Assembly (NCBI GenBank): GCA_033961575.1
Contig: CM066732.1
Location: forward strand, 55,870,001-55,934,000
Source of the DNA: Aselliscus stoliczkanus
Lineage: Eukaryota; Chordata; Mammalia; Chiroptera; Hipposideridae
Direction of reading: 5' to 3'
DNA length: 64,000 bases
Shown here: in pieces, positions 1-9,828 of the stretch
Layout of the letters: every line of letters begins with the position of its first letter
How positions within the stretch are numbered: the first letter of the stretch is position 1
Made by a program: the position numbers and the translations under genes
The notes under the pieces: generated by a model
What the model was told of the DNA's origin: nothing
What the model saw: the letters and a program-made list of their open reading frames with translations, nothing else
Databases searched by the model: none

Positions 1-240
1 ACTAAAAGCTTCTGTACAGCAAAGGAAACCATCCACAAAATGAAAAGGTGACCTACCAGGTAGGAACAGATATCTGCAAATCACCTATCTGATAAGGGGT
101 TAATGTCCAAAGTATATGAAGAACTCATACAACTCAACAACAACAACAAAAAAGTTCAACCTCACTAATCATCACAGAAATGCAAATCAAAACCACAATG
201 AGATATTACCACATACCTGTTAAATAGCTATTATTTTTTA
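1..240 (+). mobile_element. L1 ORF2 3' fragment, internally deleted
   Basis: This AT-rich stretch matches the late part of L1 ORF2. It begins at the equivalent of the 'KSFCTAKET' segment and runs through the 'YNSTTTT' region typical of mammalian L1. About 90 bp normally found between the CAACAACAAC run (near 140) and the 'cctcactaatcatcacag' segment (near 160) are missing, so the copy carries an internal deletion. It enters from the left edge, so its 5' extent is unknown. It cannot encode an active protein. Confidence 0.85.
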
Positions 241-276
241 AATTATATACACACATATATACAATGAACTATTTTT

Positions 277-290
277 GAAAAATGAAGGTA
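277..290. repeat. 5' target-site duplication of the 291-757 SINE
   Basis: The 14-bp sequence gaaaaatgaaggta occurs here and again, identical, at 758-771. It marks a single L1-mediated insertion of the SINE between the two copies. Confidence 0.93.
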
Positions 291-757
291 GAGCTGGTCG
301 AGTGGCTCGTTGGTCAAGAGTTGGCTTGGGAGTGCGAGCTCTGAGCAGCAGGGCCACCGGTTCAGATCCCACGTGGGCCAGTGATGCTGCGCCCTCTACA
401 GCTAAGATGGTGAACAAACAGCTCGACCTGGACCTCAGCTGCCATGAGTCACCGGCGACGGCGTAGGCTGCAGTGGGGCTGCAGTGGGCTGCTGAAAGCT
501 ACCATGAGTGGGCAGCAGCAAGCATGAGTGGCCAGCGTGAGCTGCCGTGAGCCGCCGTCCAATGGCCGGTGACCAATCTGCCTCATCCGGGAAGAGCGCA
601 ATGATAATACCAACATGGGCCAGTGAAGCAACATCCTCCGCAACTAGACTGAAGAACAAAAGGACAGCAACTTGCCTGCTCCGCTTCCCCAATTCCCCAA
701 CGCCGTTCCCTCCCCTAATTCCCCAATAAAATCTTTAAAAAAAAAAAAAAAAAGAAA
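291..757 (+). mobile_element. Full-length long dimeric tRNA-derived SINE
   Basis: This is a retroposon of about 465 bp bounded by a perfect 14-bp duplication (277-290 and 758-771). The head looks tRNA-derived: an A-box-like tggctcgttgg sits at 302-312 and a B-box-like ggttcagatcc at 359-369, the two internal RNA polymerase III promoter blocks. The middle (about 465-560) is built of imperfect repeats of a catgagtggccagc type. The 3' part ends in ccccaataaaatcttt followed by an A-run. The segment at 371-430 recurs in diverged form at 613-676, so the element appears dimeric. It resembles Rhin-type SINEs of Rhinolophoid bats; the family name is from memory. The open frame at 275-466 is a SINE artefact. 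Confidence 0.9.
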
Positions 758-771
758 GAAAAATGAAGGTA

Positions 772-2050
772 AAATAAGCCCTTTCAGACATACACAAGCT
801 GAAAGAATTCATCACTAGCAGCCAAGCTTTATAAAAAATGTGAAAGGAAATCCTTCAAAAAGAAGTAAATTGATACCAATTAGAAATCTTGATCAACACA
901 AAAGAATGAGAAAGGGAATAGTAAATATGTGGGTAAAAATAAAGCACATTATTCTTATTTTGTAATCTCTTTAAAATACAATTGACTGTTTAAAGCAAAA
1001 TTATAACAATATATTGTGGTGTTTATAACATGTAGGAGTCAGCAATATTATGCAATAGCAAAAAATCCAAGAGAGGGAAACATGGAAGTAAGTAGTTGTA
1101 AGATTCTTTTTTTTTTTTTTTTGAGGGCAGTGTCACTGGCCCTCATATGTGGGACCCGAACCGGGGCCGCTGGCTTCCCAAGCCAGCGCTTAACCACCGC
1201 GCCACTCGGCCGGCCCAAGATTCTTCACCACATGAGAAGTAGCATAATATCACTGAAAGCTGACCGACAAATATATACAATAAACTGTAAAGCAGCTACT
1301 AAAATAATACAACAAAGAGTTATAGCCAGTATGCCAGCAAAGGAGATGAAATGGAATCATAATACATACTCAATTCTCTAAAAGAAGGCAGAAACGGAGA
1401 GGAAAGGACAGATGGAACTAATAGAAAACAATTATCAAGGTGGCAAATTTAAACATGACTGTATTAAAATAACATTATTTATAAATGGCCTAAACACCCC
1501 AATTAGAAGAAAGATATTGGCATCGTAGATTTAAAAAAATAAAACTACACCCAACTATATTCTGTCTGAAAGAATCCTACTCTAAAGTTAAAGGCACAAA
1601 TGGGTTTAAAGTCAAACAATACTCAAGGGAAGTTAGAAAATATTTTTAACTGAATGAAAATGAAAATAGTGTATTGAGATTTGTGGGATATAACCAAAGC
1701 AGCACTTAGAGGGAAATTTATAGCATTAAGTGTTTCTACAGAAAAGAAGAAATGTCTGAAATTAATCATCTAAGCTTACACTCTAAGAAACTAGGAAAAA
1801 GAACAATTTAAAGCCACAGGAAATAGAAAGAAAGAAATAATAGTGCAGAAATCAATGAAATTAAAAACAAGACAATAATAGAGAAAATTAATGGACCCAA
1901 ACCTGGTTCTTTGTGAATATCAATAAAACCAATAAGCCTCTTGCCAGATGTCCTGAGAGAGGGAGAAACAAACTGCCTGTGTCAATAGTGAGAGGGGACA
2001 TCATTACAGCCCCTGTAGGAATTACGAGGAATCTGAGAATCACCTATGTC
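772..2050 (+). mobile_element. Old L1 (ORF1 end, inter-ORF region, ORF2 part), SINE-interrupted
   Basis: The order of recognisable segments follows L1. The end of ORF1 (a 'KLKEFI'-like coding stretch near 797) is followed by the inter-ORF spacer, then the start of ORF2 near 1440-1510 (a 'NGLNTPI'-like stretch). A later ORF2 segment lies near 1640-1990, around gggaaatttatagcatta. Several hundred bases of the endonuclease region are missing between about 1600 and 1630. Stops and deletions are frequent, so this is an ancient inactive copy (L1M type). A short SINE inserted later at 1109-1216. The 3' boundary fades near 2050. Confidence 0.8.
1109..1216 (-). mobile_element. Short tRNA-derived SINE, full length
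   Basis: On the minus strand this is a roughly 105-bp SINE. The order is a ggccggccgagtggc head, an A-box-like block (TGGCGCGGTGG), a B-box-like block (GGTTCGGGTCC), GGGCCAGTGACACTGCCCTC and a poly(A) tail that reads as the T-run at 1107-1122. It is flanked by a 9-bp duplication, aagattctt, at 1100-1108 and 1217-1225. It sits inside the older L1 of 772-2050 and is therefore younger than it. Confidence 0.9.
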
Positions 2051-3760
2051 TGAATCCACAGGGAGCTTGTCGGTGATTTGGATTCCCAGTCGCATGCCAT
2101 CCAGTGACTCAGAAACTGAGTTAACGTGAGGGGAAGGCAACGCTAGGGTTTTGTCTTTTTGCAAACAATTCAGGTGACTAATGCAAAGTGGAGCCTAAGG
2201 TGCATTGCCTCAGGGTAGAGTTAGCTAGTCTCCCAGCTTTACGACAGGGGAAAAAAAACCCAAAGGAGCTTGTGCTGTACTGACAAAGGTGAGGAGTCGC
2301 TGGCAGCCAGCTGCCAGGCTGTTGTAAAGGGGCAGCTGATGTGAGGAACCAGGTCACACCCTCAGGGCCAGGATTCCGTCCGGTTTTTCTCTGAACGGCA
2401 CACATGGTGAGGGTTAGGTCAAATATGTGCACCCTCCCACTGCATGCCCCAAAGAAATAGAAGGCTGAAACCCTCTGCAAACGCCATGATGACCACGTCA
2501 GGAGACACTGGGCAAGCACCTTCTCTGAGGCCTGCCTGACTTCTAGGTTTCCAGCGGTAACGCCCATCCTGCTTGCCATCTAGAAAACTGAAAGCAGGGA
2601 AGTTAGAATAACATTATGATAGGGTTAAATATAAACCTGCTTGGAATCTTTTCAGTAAGTCACTCACAAACCTATTTGACTCTCGTAAGTGACCGTTGGT
2701 ACTCAAAACTGAGGAGACAGTGGCACACTAGCTGATGATGGCACCATCGCCGTGAGCTCACCGCAGCCAGGCTGGCCCACAGGTGGGCAAAGAAGGGTGC
2801 TGTCCAGTCAGAACCAAGTCCTCAAACCCGGGCATTCACTGGCCCGGGCAGGCCAGGCTACAGACTGCTGGCAGGGTGCAGCCTACTACATACTATTTAA
2901 ATAAAGATTTGCAAGAAAGATAAATCCACGGCAACATTCATTATTGATCATTCTCAAAAGTGTCTGGAGAATTCCCCCAGAGGGCTTAAGAAGGAAATTA
3001 AACATTGTTCTCCTGAGTTGTTTCCTGCTGTTTTTCCACTTCATCAGTTTTGCTCCCATAATTGTGCGTGTTCCTATAGCCACATAATGTTTTAATACCA
3101 CTCAATTATTTCATACAACTTCAGGATCATATGTCAACAATCTGGGTGTGAGCACTGTAATAATATGTTGTAAACATAATCATGATGCGAACATGTCCTT
3201 AGTTCCCTTTTTACCTATGTCTCTTAACTCTTTAATTTCTTCTAATCTGACCTAAGCCTGCCCCATCGAAATCTCCGAGGACCCAACTCCAAAGCTGCTT
3301 CTCACGCCCCATTCTTCTTGGCCCCTTTTGACCACCCTCCGCCCCGAAGCCCCCTCCCCTCTTCCTTTCCGCTGCTGTTTCCTTCGCGTTCTCTTCCTGT
3401 TTCTCTGACCTCGTGGCCTTGTCACCGTTTTCATGAGTCCTGAACGGTAGGCATTTTTCAAAGTTTTAATCACAGTTTTCTTATCTCCTCCCAAATGCTC
3501 TCCACAACGTCTCATCTCCTCTCATGGCTTAAAATGTCATCATCAACCTGCACATCCAAAAGTTAGATCTTTGCTGCAGGATTCATGGTGTCATGTCCCC
3601 ATGTCCCAGTTTATTTTCCAGTGTTATCTCCCACTACACTCTCACATACGGTGTGTTCCAAACCAACTACTGTACTAAAGGTCCAGCAAGCCTTCCAGAT
3701 GCTTCCTCATATCCACGGCTTTGGCTTCCTAGTCCTTCTGCTTAAAGCATGTCAACAGAC
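2050..3760. other. Unique intergenic sequence, no gene recognised
   Basis: This stretch is moderately GC-rich to about 2.9 kb and AT-rich afterwards. Short open frames exist (minus strand 2178-2579 and 3252-3515), but none has recognisable protein character, splice-site context or a known domain. The 2886-3175 segment is AT-rich and could be conserved or an old repeat. A pyrimidine-rich tract lies at about 3300-3420. The L1 pieces on either side are in the same orientation and in ORF2 order, so this block may have been inserted into one ancient L1, or the two pieces may be independent. Confidence 0.5.
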
Positions 3761-4427
3761 CACATCCAGCAGTATATTAAAAATAGCAAAGGAGCCATTA
3801 TCAAGTCTGTTTCATTCAAGGAACGTAGGAATGGCTCAACATTAGGAAATGTGATATTAATATAATTTAGGGTATCAAATATGACTAAGGAAGCACAATA
3901 TTATTCACACTTGAGGAAAAGACATTTGATAAAATTCAATAGTCATTCCTGATTTTTAAATGCATAGATATTAAAATAAAAATGCTAACTCCTTTACATG
4001 ATTTTTTAAAAAACAGTCTGTCTCAAACCAATCATCACCCATTATACCTCATAATAAAACAATCAAATCACCCGTTAAAGGAAAAATCTTTAAAGCATGC
4101 CCATTATCACCATCATGACTTAAAACTTTTCTGAAAGTTCTATCCAAAGCAATATGATAAGAAAAAGATATATAAAATATAAAATTAGGGAAGGGGTCAT
4201 TATTTACATATTTTGTGATTGTCTGCCTAAAAAAAAACTATCTATAAACTTACTAGAGCTAACAATAGACTTTAATGGGGTAGTCAAATAATAAACATTA
4301 AAAATCAATCCCTTTCCTAAAGTAAAGCATTGATCAATTAGAAAATATAACCAATGACATACCAAAAATGAGCAGGTAAAGAGATTAGGGTAAAGAGAAA
4401 ATTCCATACATAAACATGCATTATACA
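3760..4427 (+). mobile_element. Degenerate L1 ORF2 reverse-transcriptase region
   Basis: The DNA parallels the reverse-transcriptase part of L1 ORF2. A 'GFNNIR'-like stretch around 3820 (ggaatggctcaacattagg) is followed by an 'AFDKIQ'-like stretch at about 3925 (ttgataaaattcaa) and AT-rich coding remnants to about 4427. No continuous frame survives and the catalytic Asp-Asp pair cannot be located, so this is a dead copy. It could be the continuation of the L1 at 772-2050. Confidence 0.7.
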
Positions 4428-4610
4428 GAGGGTGCCATAAAAATTCATACACATTTTAAGAAAGGAAAAAACTGTATTAAAATTATGTGGATGGTAACCA
4501 ATTTGAGCACCACTGTAATTGCAGAAGTCAAACATGACTTGTATTCATCTTTTGTTATCAGTATATATTGAGTATTACAATTTTAATAGTTTTTCTGTAT
4601 ATATCCCATA
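4428..4610. mobile_element. Mariner-type MITE fragment
   Basis: The segment opens with gagggtgccataaaaattc (near 4430), and aaaaaactgtattaaaatt (near 4467) is mirrored as aattttaatagttttt near 4580. This is a terminal-inverted-repeat arrangement with the right outer end lost. It resembles a mariner-derived repeat spread in several placental genomes; that assignment is from memory. It has no coding capacity. Confidence 0.5.
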
Positions 4611-4762
4611 TACTCAGATATAAAGATATTCATCCCATGATTACTTCTCTATTCATTTAAATCATTACCATAATTTTTTAAATTTAAAAATGCAAGAAAT
4701 CATCAAGGAGATTTACAAATGGTTTTGCAGTAAGGTGGTCCATTCTGACAGGAATAATCTTT

Positions 4763-4787
4763 AAGCAGTTGATTAAACCAACTGCTT
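4763..4787. repeat. Perfect short palindrome with E-box arms
   Basis: Arms aagcagttg (4763-4771) and caactgctt (4779-4787) are exact reverse complements around a 7-nt loop, attaaac. Each arm contains a CAGTTG/CAACTG E-box. No function can be assigned. Confidence 0.75.
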
Positions 4788-4852
4788 CAAGTTGAATGTC
4801 AGATTTAAAATCAATGAATTATATATTTTACAAGGGTGAATTAATGATATAT

Positions 4853-4939
4853 GAAAAGGTCAGACAATTAAATTCAAGAATGTTCCACTGTGAACTTACA
4901 CAGTAGAAAGTCTGCGAACTTAATTGTCTGACTTTGGTA
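4853..4939. mobile_element. Mariner MITE with terminal inverted repeats
   Basis: The left end, aaaggtcagacaattaaatt (from about 4855), is inverted at the right end as cgaacttaattgtctgactt (to about 4935). The arms are about 20 bp with few mismatches and the interior is only about 40 bp. The termini match those of a mariner family known in mammals (GGTCAGACAATTAAGTTCGCG type, from memory). It is a non-autonomous, non-coding DNA transposon copy. Confidence 0.7.
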
Positions 4940-5990
4940 TTAATTATATTTCAATTAAAATTTTTAAATTAAATGTAATGTCTCTGAAGAGGCAACTACT
5001 CACCCTCACATGGTTATGCTTTCTCACAAATGGGGTTTGAATTCTGTGCAGAAATAGGAGTGTAGACACATAGTCATCCATATATGAACCGAACAACACA
5101 GCTTCCAAACTGACTCTGGAAAACAATGAGATGTGCAGCTTTGCTGTGACACCTTGGAACTGAGATGGCTCTCAGCTTCTCATGCGTTTCCTCGCACGTG
5201 TCCACATGCCATGCTCAGGGGCATGGGAACGTGCCGGTGGGCACCCCTAGCTTTTATTCCTGGTACTACACTGTGCCTCTCTCATCCCATTTTGCAGACA
5301 AGGAAACAAAGGCTCTGAGAAAGTGGGGGGTGCTCCTGGAACTGGAGCCCAGGTCTCTAGGTCACATGTCAGGAGGGACATCCCCAAAGCCTGGAGTGGG
5401 CACCCTGCTCATCTCCACCCATTGAGGCCAACCTGGCACGTCTCCCTGTACTCCGTGGCCCCAGGGTCTGCCCCACCTCCCAAGAGTAACAGTTACCATG
5501 GTGAAGAGACGGACACACGTGCTACACGTGCCAGCAGTAACTGGGCAGCACCCCGGCCCCTCCAAGGCCTGCTGGGCCAGCGGAGGCCTCAATTTTGAAG
5601 GCGCTTGGGATGAGGCACGTTTCAGCAACACTCACAGACAGCTTCATTGAGCCACCAGCCTTAGCATTTGCATTGTCCCCATAAAACCCATGATCTTAAA
5701 ATTGCACGGAAGCTGTGTGACAGAGAAGTTTAACAAAGTAATCCTGACCATGAATTCAGTTTCCAGCGACTGTAGGGAGTGTGGGGACCTGAGAACCCTG
5801 GGAGACCCGTAGTGAGTGATGCTAAGGCTCCTGGAAACTTACAGACCTCATTAATAAACAAACACAAGCAAATGTCAGCAGGGTAACTTTGGGGGGCATG
5901 TGTAATTAACAAAGATTTAAAATAATAACCAGTGTTGTTCAGGTCCTAAGAAATGGCTACTCTGAAGGGGCAGGACATTTTATACGGACT
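4940..5990. other. Unique intergenic sequence with a possible MIR
   Basis: No gene is recognised. Around 5285-5330 the sequence ttttgcagacaaggaaacaa followed by aggctctgagaa resembles the reverse strand of the MIR core ('cagatgaggaaactgaggc'). Overlapping frames at 5133-5631 are chance frames in GC-rich DNA without protein-like features. Confidence 0.45.
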
Positions 5991-6490
5991 TTCTACTCAA
6001 TAGTGTCCTCCTGGGAATGTGTCCTTAGGGATAACCCACAGATGCAGAATGAATGTTCAGGCCTGTCTAATGCTGCAGGGTTTCTGGTAGCAGAAAGCTA
6101 TAAGCAACACAGATGTTCAACAGCAGAGGCTGGGCGACAAAACCATGGAGGGAGTTAATAGAAGAAAACAGTGCAGCTATTTTTTAGAATGTGAATCCAT
6201 ATCCACTGACTTGGAAAAAAGTACATAATGCAGAATTAAGTGAGGAAAAAAGGTTGCAAACATGTGTATGAGCCCTATTGTGCTTTAAATAATTACACAC
6301 ATAATATATAAGCACATACATATATATCTATCTATTCATAGAAACAAAGGCTTCAACAGTGAATCACAAATTACTAATAGTGATTATCTTTGGAGTCTTT
6401 CTTTTCTTTCTTCTTTCTTTTCTTTGCTTTTCTTCTTTGCTTATCCACATTTTCTAGCATTTCTGGGTCATTTCTGAATTTATACCATGA
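5990..6490 (+). mobile_element. Old L1 (L1M5/HAL1-like) 3' end
   Basis: The sequence follows the 3' end of an ancient L1. A tcctaaggaaataa-like start at about 6015 leads into decayed ORF2 and then the 3' UTR, and a CT-rich tract (6395-6440) precedes attttctagcatttctggg. It is heavily diverged, with no frame. Confidence 0.6.
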
Positions 6491-6725
6491 CTATGTGTGC
6501 ATCGTCTGAGCTCCCCAGAACCCCCCGCCCCTCGGGAAAGGACCTGCCGGTGGGCAGGTGGGCACGGTGGACAGCGAGGCTCACAGCGTCGCTGACAATT
6601 GGCCCGGTGTGCTCCCGGCCTCCGCTCCGGCTTCGTGCTCACAGGGAGGCGAGGCTGGCTCGGGCCCCGACGGTGCCGCCGAGGACGGCAGGCAACAGGG
6701 AGGGGTGCGAAGCCGGGCGTGAGCT
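6490..6725. other. GC-rich unique sequence
   Basis: This is a CpG-containing stretch with chance frames on both strands (6487-6738 and 6454-6642). I see no domain, no splice-site context and no repeat family. Confidence 0.4.
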
Positions 6726-6910
6726 GTGCCAGCTCTAGCTAATCTCTGCAGTATGGCTCGCTGCTAATTTGTCATGGCACATATTTGCCTTATGCCTAAT
6801 TAGCATCAAATTGCAAACTGCTATTTGCTAACAATTTGTTGCATCAATCTGCTTGAAAATCTATAGTTTAGAATTGGATTGCAACTTACCCTGTCTATCA
6901 AAGTCCCAGT
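6725..6910. promoter_or_regulatory. Candidate conserved non-coding element
   Basis: An abrupt AT-rich island lies between GC-rich flanks. It contains homeodomain-type cores: gctaattt near 6772, cctaattagc at 6795-6804, and gctaacaattt near 6828. It also has octamer-like attagcatcaaatt. It is not a known repeat and not a frame. This composition is typical of deeply conserved developmental enhancers. Conservation itself cannot be seen from one sequence, so the call is inference. Confidence 0.45.
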
Positions 6911-7852
6911 TCACACATACACAAAATAGCTTCTCCTTCCCGCCAAAAACGTCGCAATGTTTGCAGTGGCTCAAAAGGAGAGAAGTGGGTTTTTTTCTTT
7001 TTTCCTGAAAGAGGAAGAGTAACCATGGGTGTTTCCTTCCGGATGTCTTGGCTTCACTTTCCTGTGGCCTGGGAAGGTGGCAGGTAAGGCGCCCGCACCC
7101 AGAGAAAGCGCAGGGCCAGGCCTTTCCTCCGGACTTCAAGAAAATCAAGACGCATAAAAGGATCGGAAGCCCCGCACTCGAGGCCCATAAACAGGGCCCC
7201 CAGGCAAAGTCATGCAGAGGGCAAGCCGCCTTCTCTCTTGGTGGCCGCACTCACCCTGCTGGGAATGCGCGGTGTGTCAGCCCACGTCCTGCAGGCACCA
7301 CCCAGGAAGCGACTGCAGACTCGCAAATGGGAGTGCGCGTGGAGCCACGGCAGAGCCGGGATCAAAGCCCACCGGCAGCATGTCAGCGCCTAGCTGGCCC
7401 TCTAAATATCAAAAACAGGTAATGGGATAATAACGATAAAGAAAAGCGATGAGACGAAGCACGACTGGCAGCACTCTGTAACGGGGAGGAAGTCGGAGCT
7501 GATATTTGCATGGCCCCAGCTCCTGGGCCTGGGGGGCCTGGGCCTCCACTCAGCCAGCCCCACAGAGAACGAGGTCCCCTCGCCAGCAGGAGGGACGATC
7601 CCTTTGAGCCCAGGTGCAGTCAAAAGCGATGGAGGGTGGGAACCCTTCTCCCCTGTTTGCTGGGCAAAGGGAAGTAGGGGGCCCCAGTGCAGGGCACAGA
7701 GGCCGGAGTTGGGACCCCCTCAGCCCGGCAAGCAATTTGCTAAAAACACCCTATTGATCAGAACTGCTTAACCCCAAAAGTGGCTGAGCAGGCAAGCGGC
7801 TCTAATGGTGTGTCACTCCAGCCCTCCTTGCAACTCCAAAACCCCACCTTGC
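6910..7852. other. Unique GC-rich sequence, no gene recognised
   Basis: Overlapping frames (7048-7422, 7212-7430 and 6861-7250 minus) have no recognisable domain. No repeat is seen. The tail near 7740-7850 is ordinary sequence leading into the L1 fragment. Confidence 0.4.
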
Positions 7853-8097
7853 TTTGAAAAAAACAATACAGAGGTTCCTTGAACAGTTAAAAGTGAAACC
7901 ACCATATGACCCAGCGATCCCACCTCTGGGCATTTATCTAAAGGAAATGAAAACAGGGTCTCAAAGAGGTCCCTGCACCCCCATCCTCACTGCAGCATTG
8001 CTGCCAATAGTGAAGATGTGCAAACAACAGAAGGGTTTGTCACCGGATGAGTGGGTGAGGAACATGTCAGGCGCATATTCCATGATGTATACAGTTG
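7853..8097 (+). mobile_element. L1 ORF2 C-terminal fragment
   Basis: The fragment begins with the 'LKVKPPYDPAIPPLGIYL'-like frame at about 7890, the L1 signature 'yDPaIPLLGIYP', and continues through tgcagcattgctgcc to about 8090. It is frame-open for 123 codons only because the adjacent purine-rich repeat has few stops. The copy is truncated at both ends. Confidence 0.85.
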
Positions 8098-8190
8098 AGA
8101 GAGAGGGAGAGGGGGAGGGCGAGAGGGAGGGGGAGAAAGGGGGAGGGAGGGAGAGGGACGGGGGGGGGATAGGAGGGGAAGGGCACCAGG
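8098..8190 (+). repeat. Purine-rich (GAGAGG)n low-complexity tract
   Basis: Nearly every base is G or A on the plus strand, made of gagaggga-like units ending in a run of nine G (about 8161-8169). Such polypurine tracts can form triplexes. It probably grew from the A/G-rich tail of the adjacent L1. Confidence 0.85.
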
Positions 8191-9828
8191 CCACAGAGAA
8201 GGCTTCCTGGAGGGAGGACGCCTGAGTGGACAGGACCCGTCAGCCGAGGGAAGGCCCAGAGATGAGGGTACCTGGAGCATCTCCGAGCGGCAGGCTGGCC
8301 CCTGGAGCCCAGCGTTCCTGTGCCCCCTCTGCCATTTGAGGAGACCCCTCCCAAAAGCAAGTCTTCGGATGCCTGCAGGAGAAGTTCTTTGTCACTCTTC
8401 CTTGAGAGTAAATCTGCAGCCATTTCTCTGCTGAGCTTGTTGGAGGAGTGGGTCAAAGGAAGAAAGGTTCTCAGCATCTTCACCCAGACATGGAAAGCAA
8501 GCTAAGAAGCTTTCCCCACACGTGCTCTTGGAATGACTCTTCCACGAAATAAGATAGTAAATGAGTGTTTGCCCCATGGCAGGATTCACATAGACACGAT
8601 GCCACCAGCACTGTAAGGTGCACATTTTCCTATATCTGGACCGCGAAGGCACCAGACTGCATGGCTCTGAACAGGTGCACTGGGGGGGAAAACAAAAGGA
8701 GCCCAGGAAAAAAAGGTAATCCCCCAACGATTGCCTCCAGGAGGGAGAAGATATCCAACTAAAGAACTGTGCTTGGGGACGGTGTTCAAGGCCACTCAGA
8801 CAGCCTTCAGCATCCCCCTCTAAGTAGAAACCCACAAGCTCAGGGTTTAGAAGAAGGCACAGGGGACTTGGGGTCACTCAGGCAGCCAAGGGGGGCAGTC
8901 AGACCAAGACTGTGCGGAGGCCAGGCGGAGCGGTCTCCCCAGGATGCAGGGGCCACCTCACTCAATCTGCCACGTAAAGTCTGCACCTGGGCTCCTCCTT
9001 TTGGGCACAGCGGAGGAGATGGGCCAGCCATCCGCCAAGCCCAAGACATGACCCCACTGGCAAGGATGGCACGTAGGAAGACAAAGGTGTAACATCCTTC
9101 AAGCAAAGCCTACACAATCTCTGAGGATTTGGTTTAAGCCAGATGTCCAAAAAAGAACCCCACTGTCCTATAGAATCTGCTGTAGTGCTCCACCCTAGGA
9201 ACACCACTTCCTGGGTGAGGTGGACACACTTCTTATACCTGTGCTTTCTGCTTCCAGGTGAGAAAAACAACAAGGTTGCAACAATAAGTGTGTTCATGCC
9301 ACTTACTGTACTTGGAAGACTGGCAGCATTCAGGACAAGCTCATTGTGGACATGAAATGATCCCCCCAGGGCACTCTCCACATCAGCCCACGCAGGAGCC
9401 AGTCCAGGATCTCTGCACCCCATGCTCACCCCACATGGGACACCTTGTCCTCCCCGCAGCCTGCCAGCACACCGATCTTTACCTGTGCAGGAGCTCAGGA
9501 GCATTGCTGGGACCCCACCTATTCCTGCCACAATGTCTGGCCACAATCTGTACACTTCATGTTGATGTCTTGCTTTTTGAGAATAATTACTCCATGCCTA
9601 AAATGTTAGCCTATTTACTGTTTGTGCAACAAGATGACAATGAAATCAGTGTTACAAACCCCCTAAGTGCATCAAAGTCTTGGACAACATTAATGGATCA
9701 GGGGTCTAAGCTGCAAGCTCATGCTGGCCCAAGTGCAAGCCCAGCTCCAGAGATCAACATGATTCCTCTTATCAGCCTGGTCACCCCTGACTGCAAAGTC
9801 ATTCATTAAAACTTGGCTCAGCCTCCGG
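8190..9828. other. Unclassified sequence, possibly an old LTR-type repeat
   Basis: No gene is recognised. Overlapping frames (plus 9288-9809, 173 codons; minus 8962-9555, 197 codons; minus 8392-8877, 161 codons) are the longest here outside tandem repeats, but they overlap one another on opposite strands and show no domain. The tone from about 8540 to 9600 is repeat-like, perhaps LTR-related, but I could not match it to a family. Confidence 0.3.

Noticed and set aside
275..729. Several 60-85-codon frames near the left edge
   Set aside because: They lie inside a SINE with exact target duplications; related frames recur at 11947-12258 in the second copy of the same SINE.
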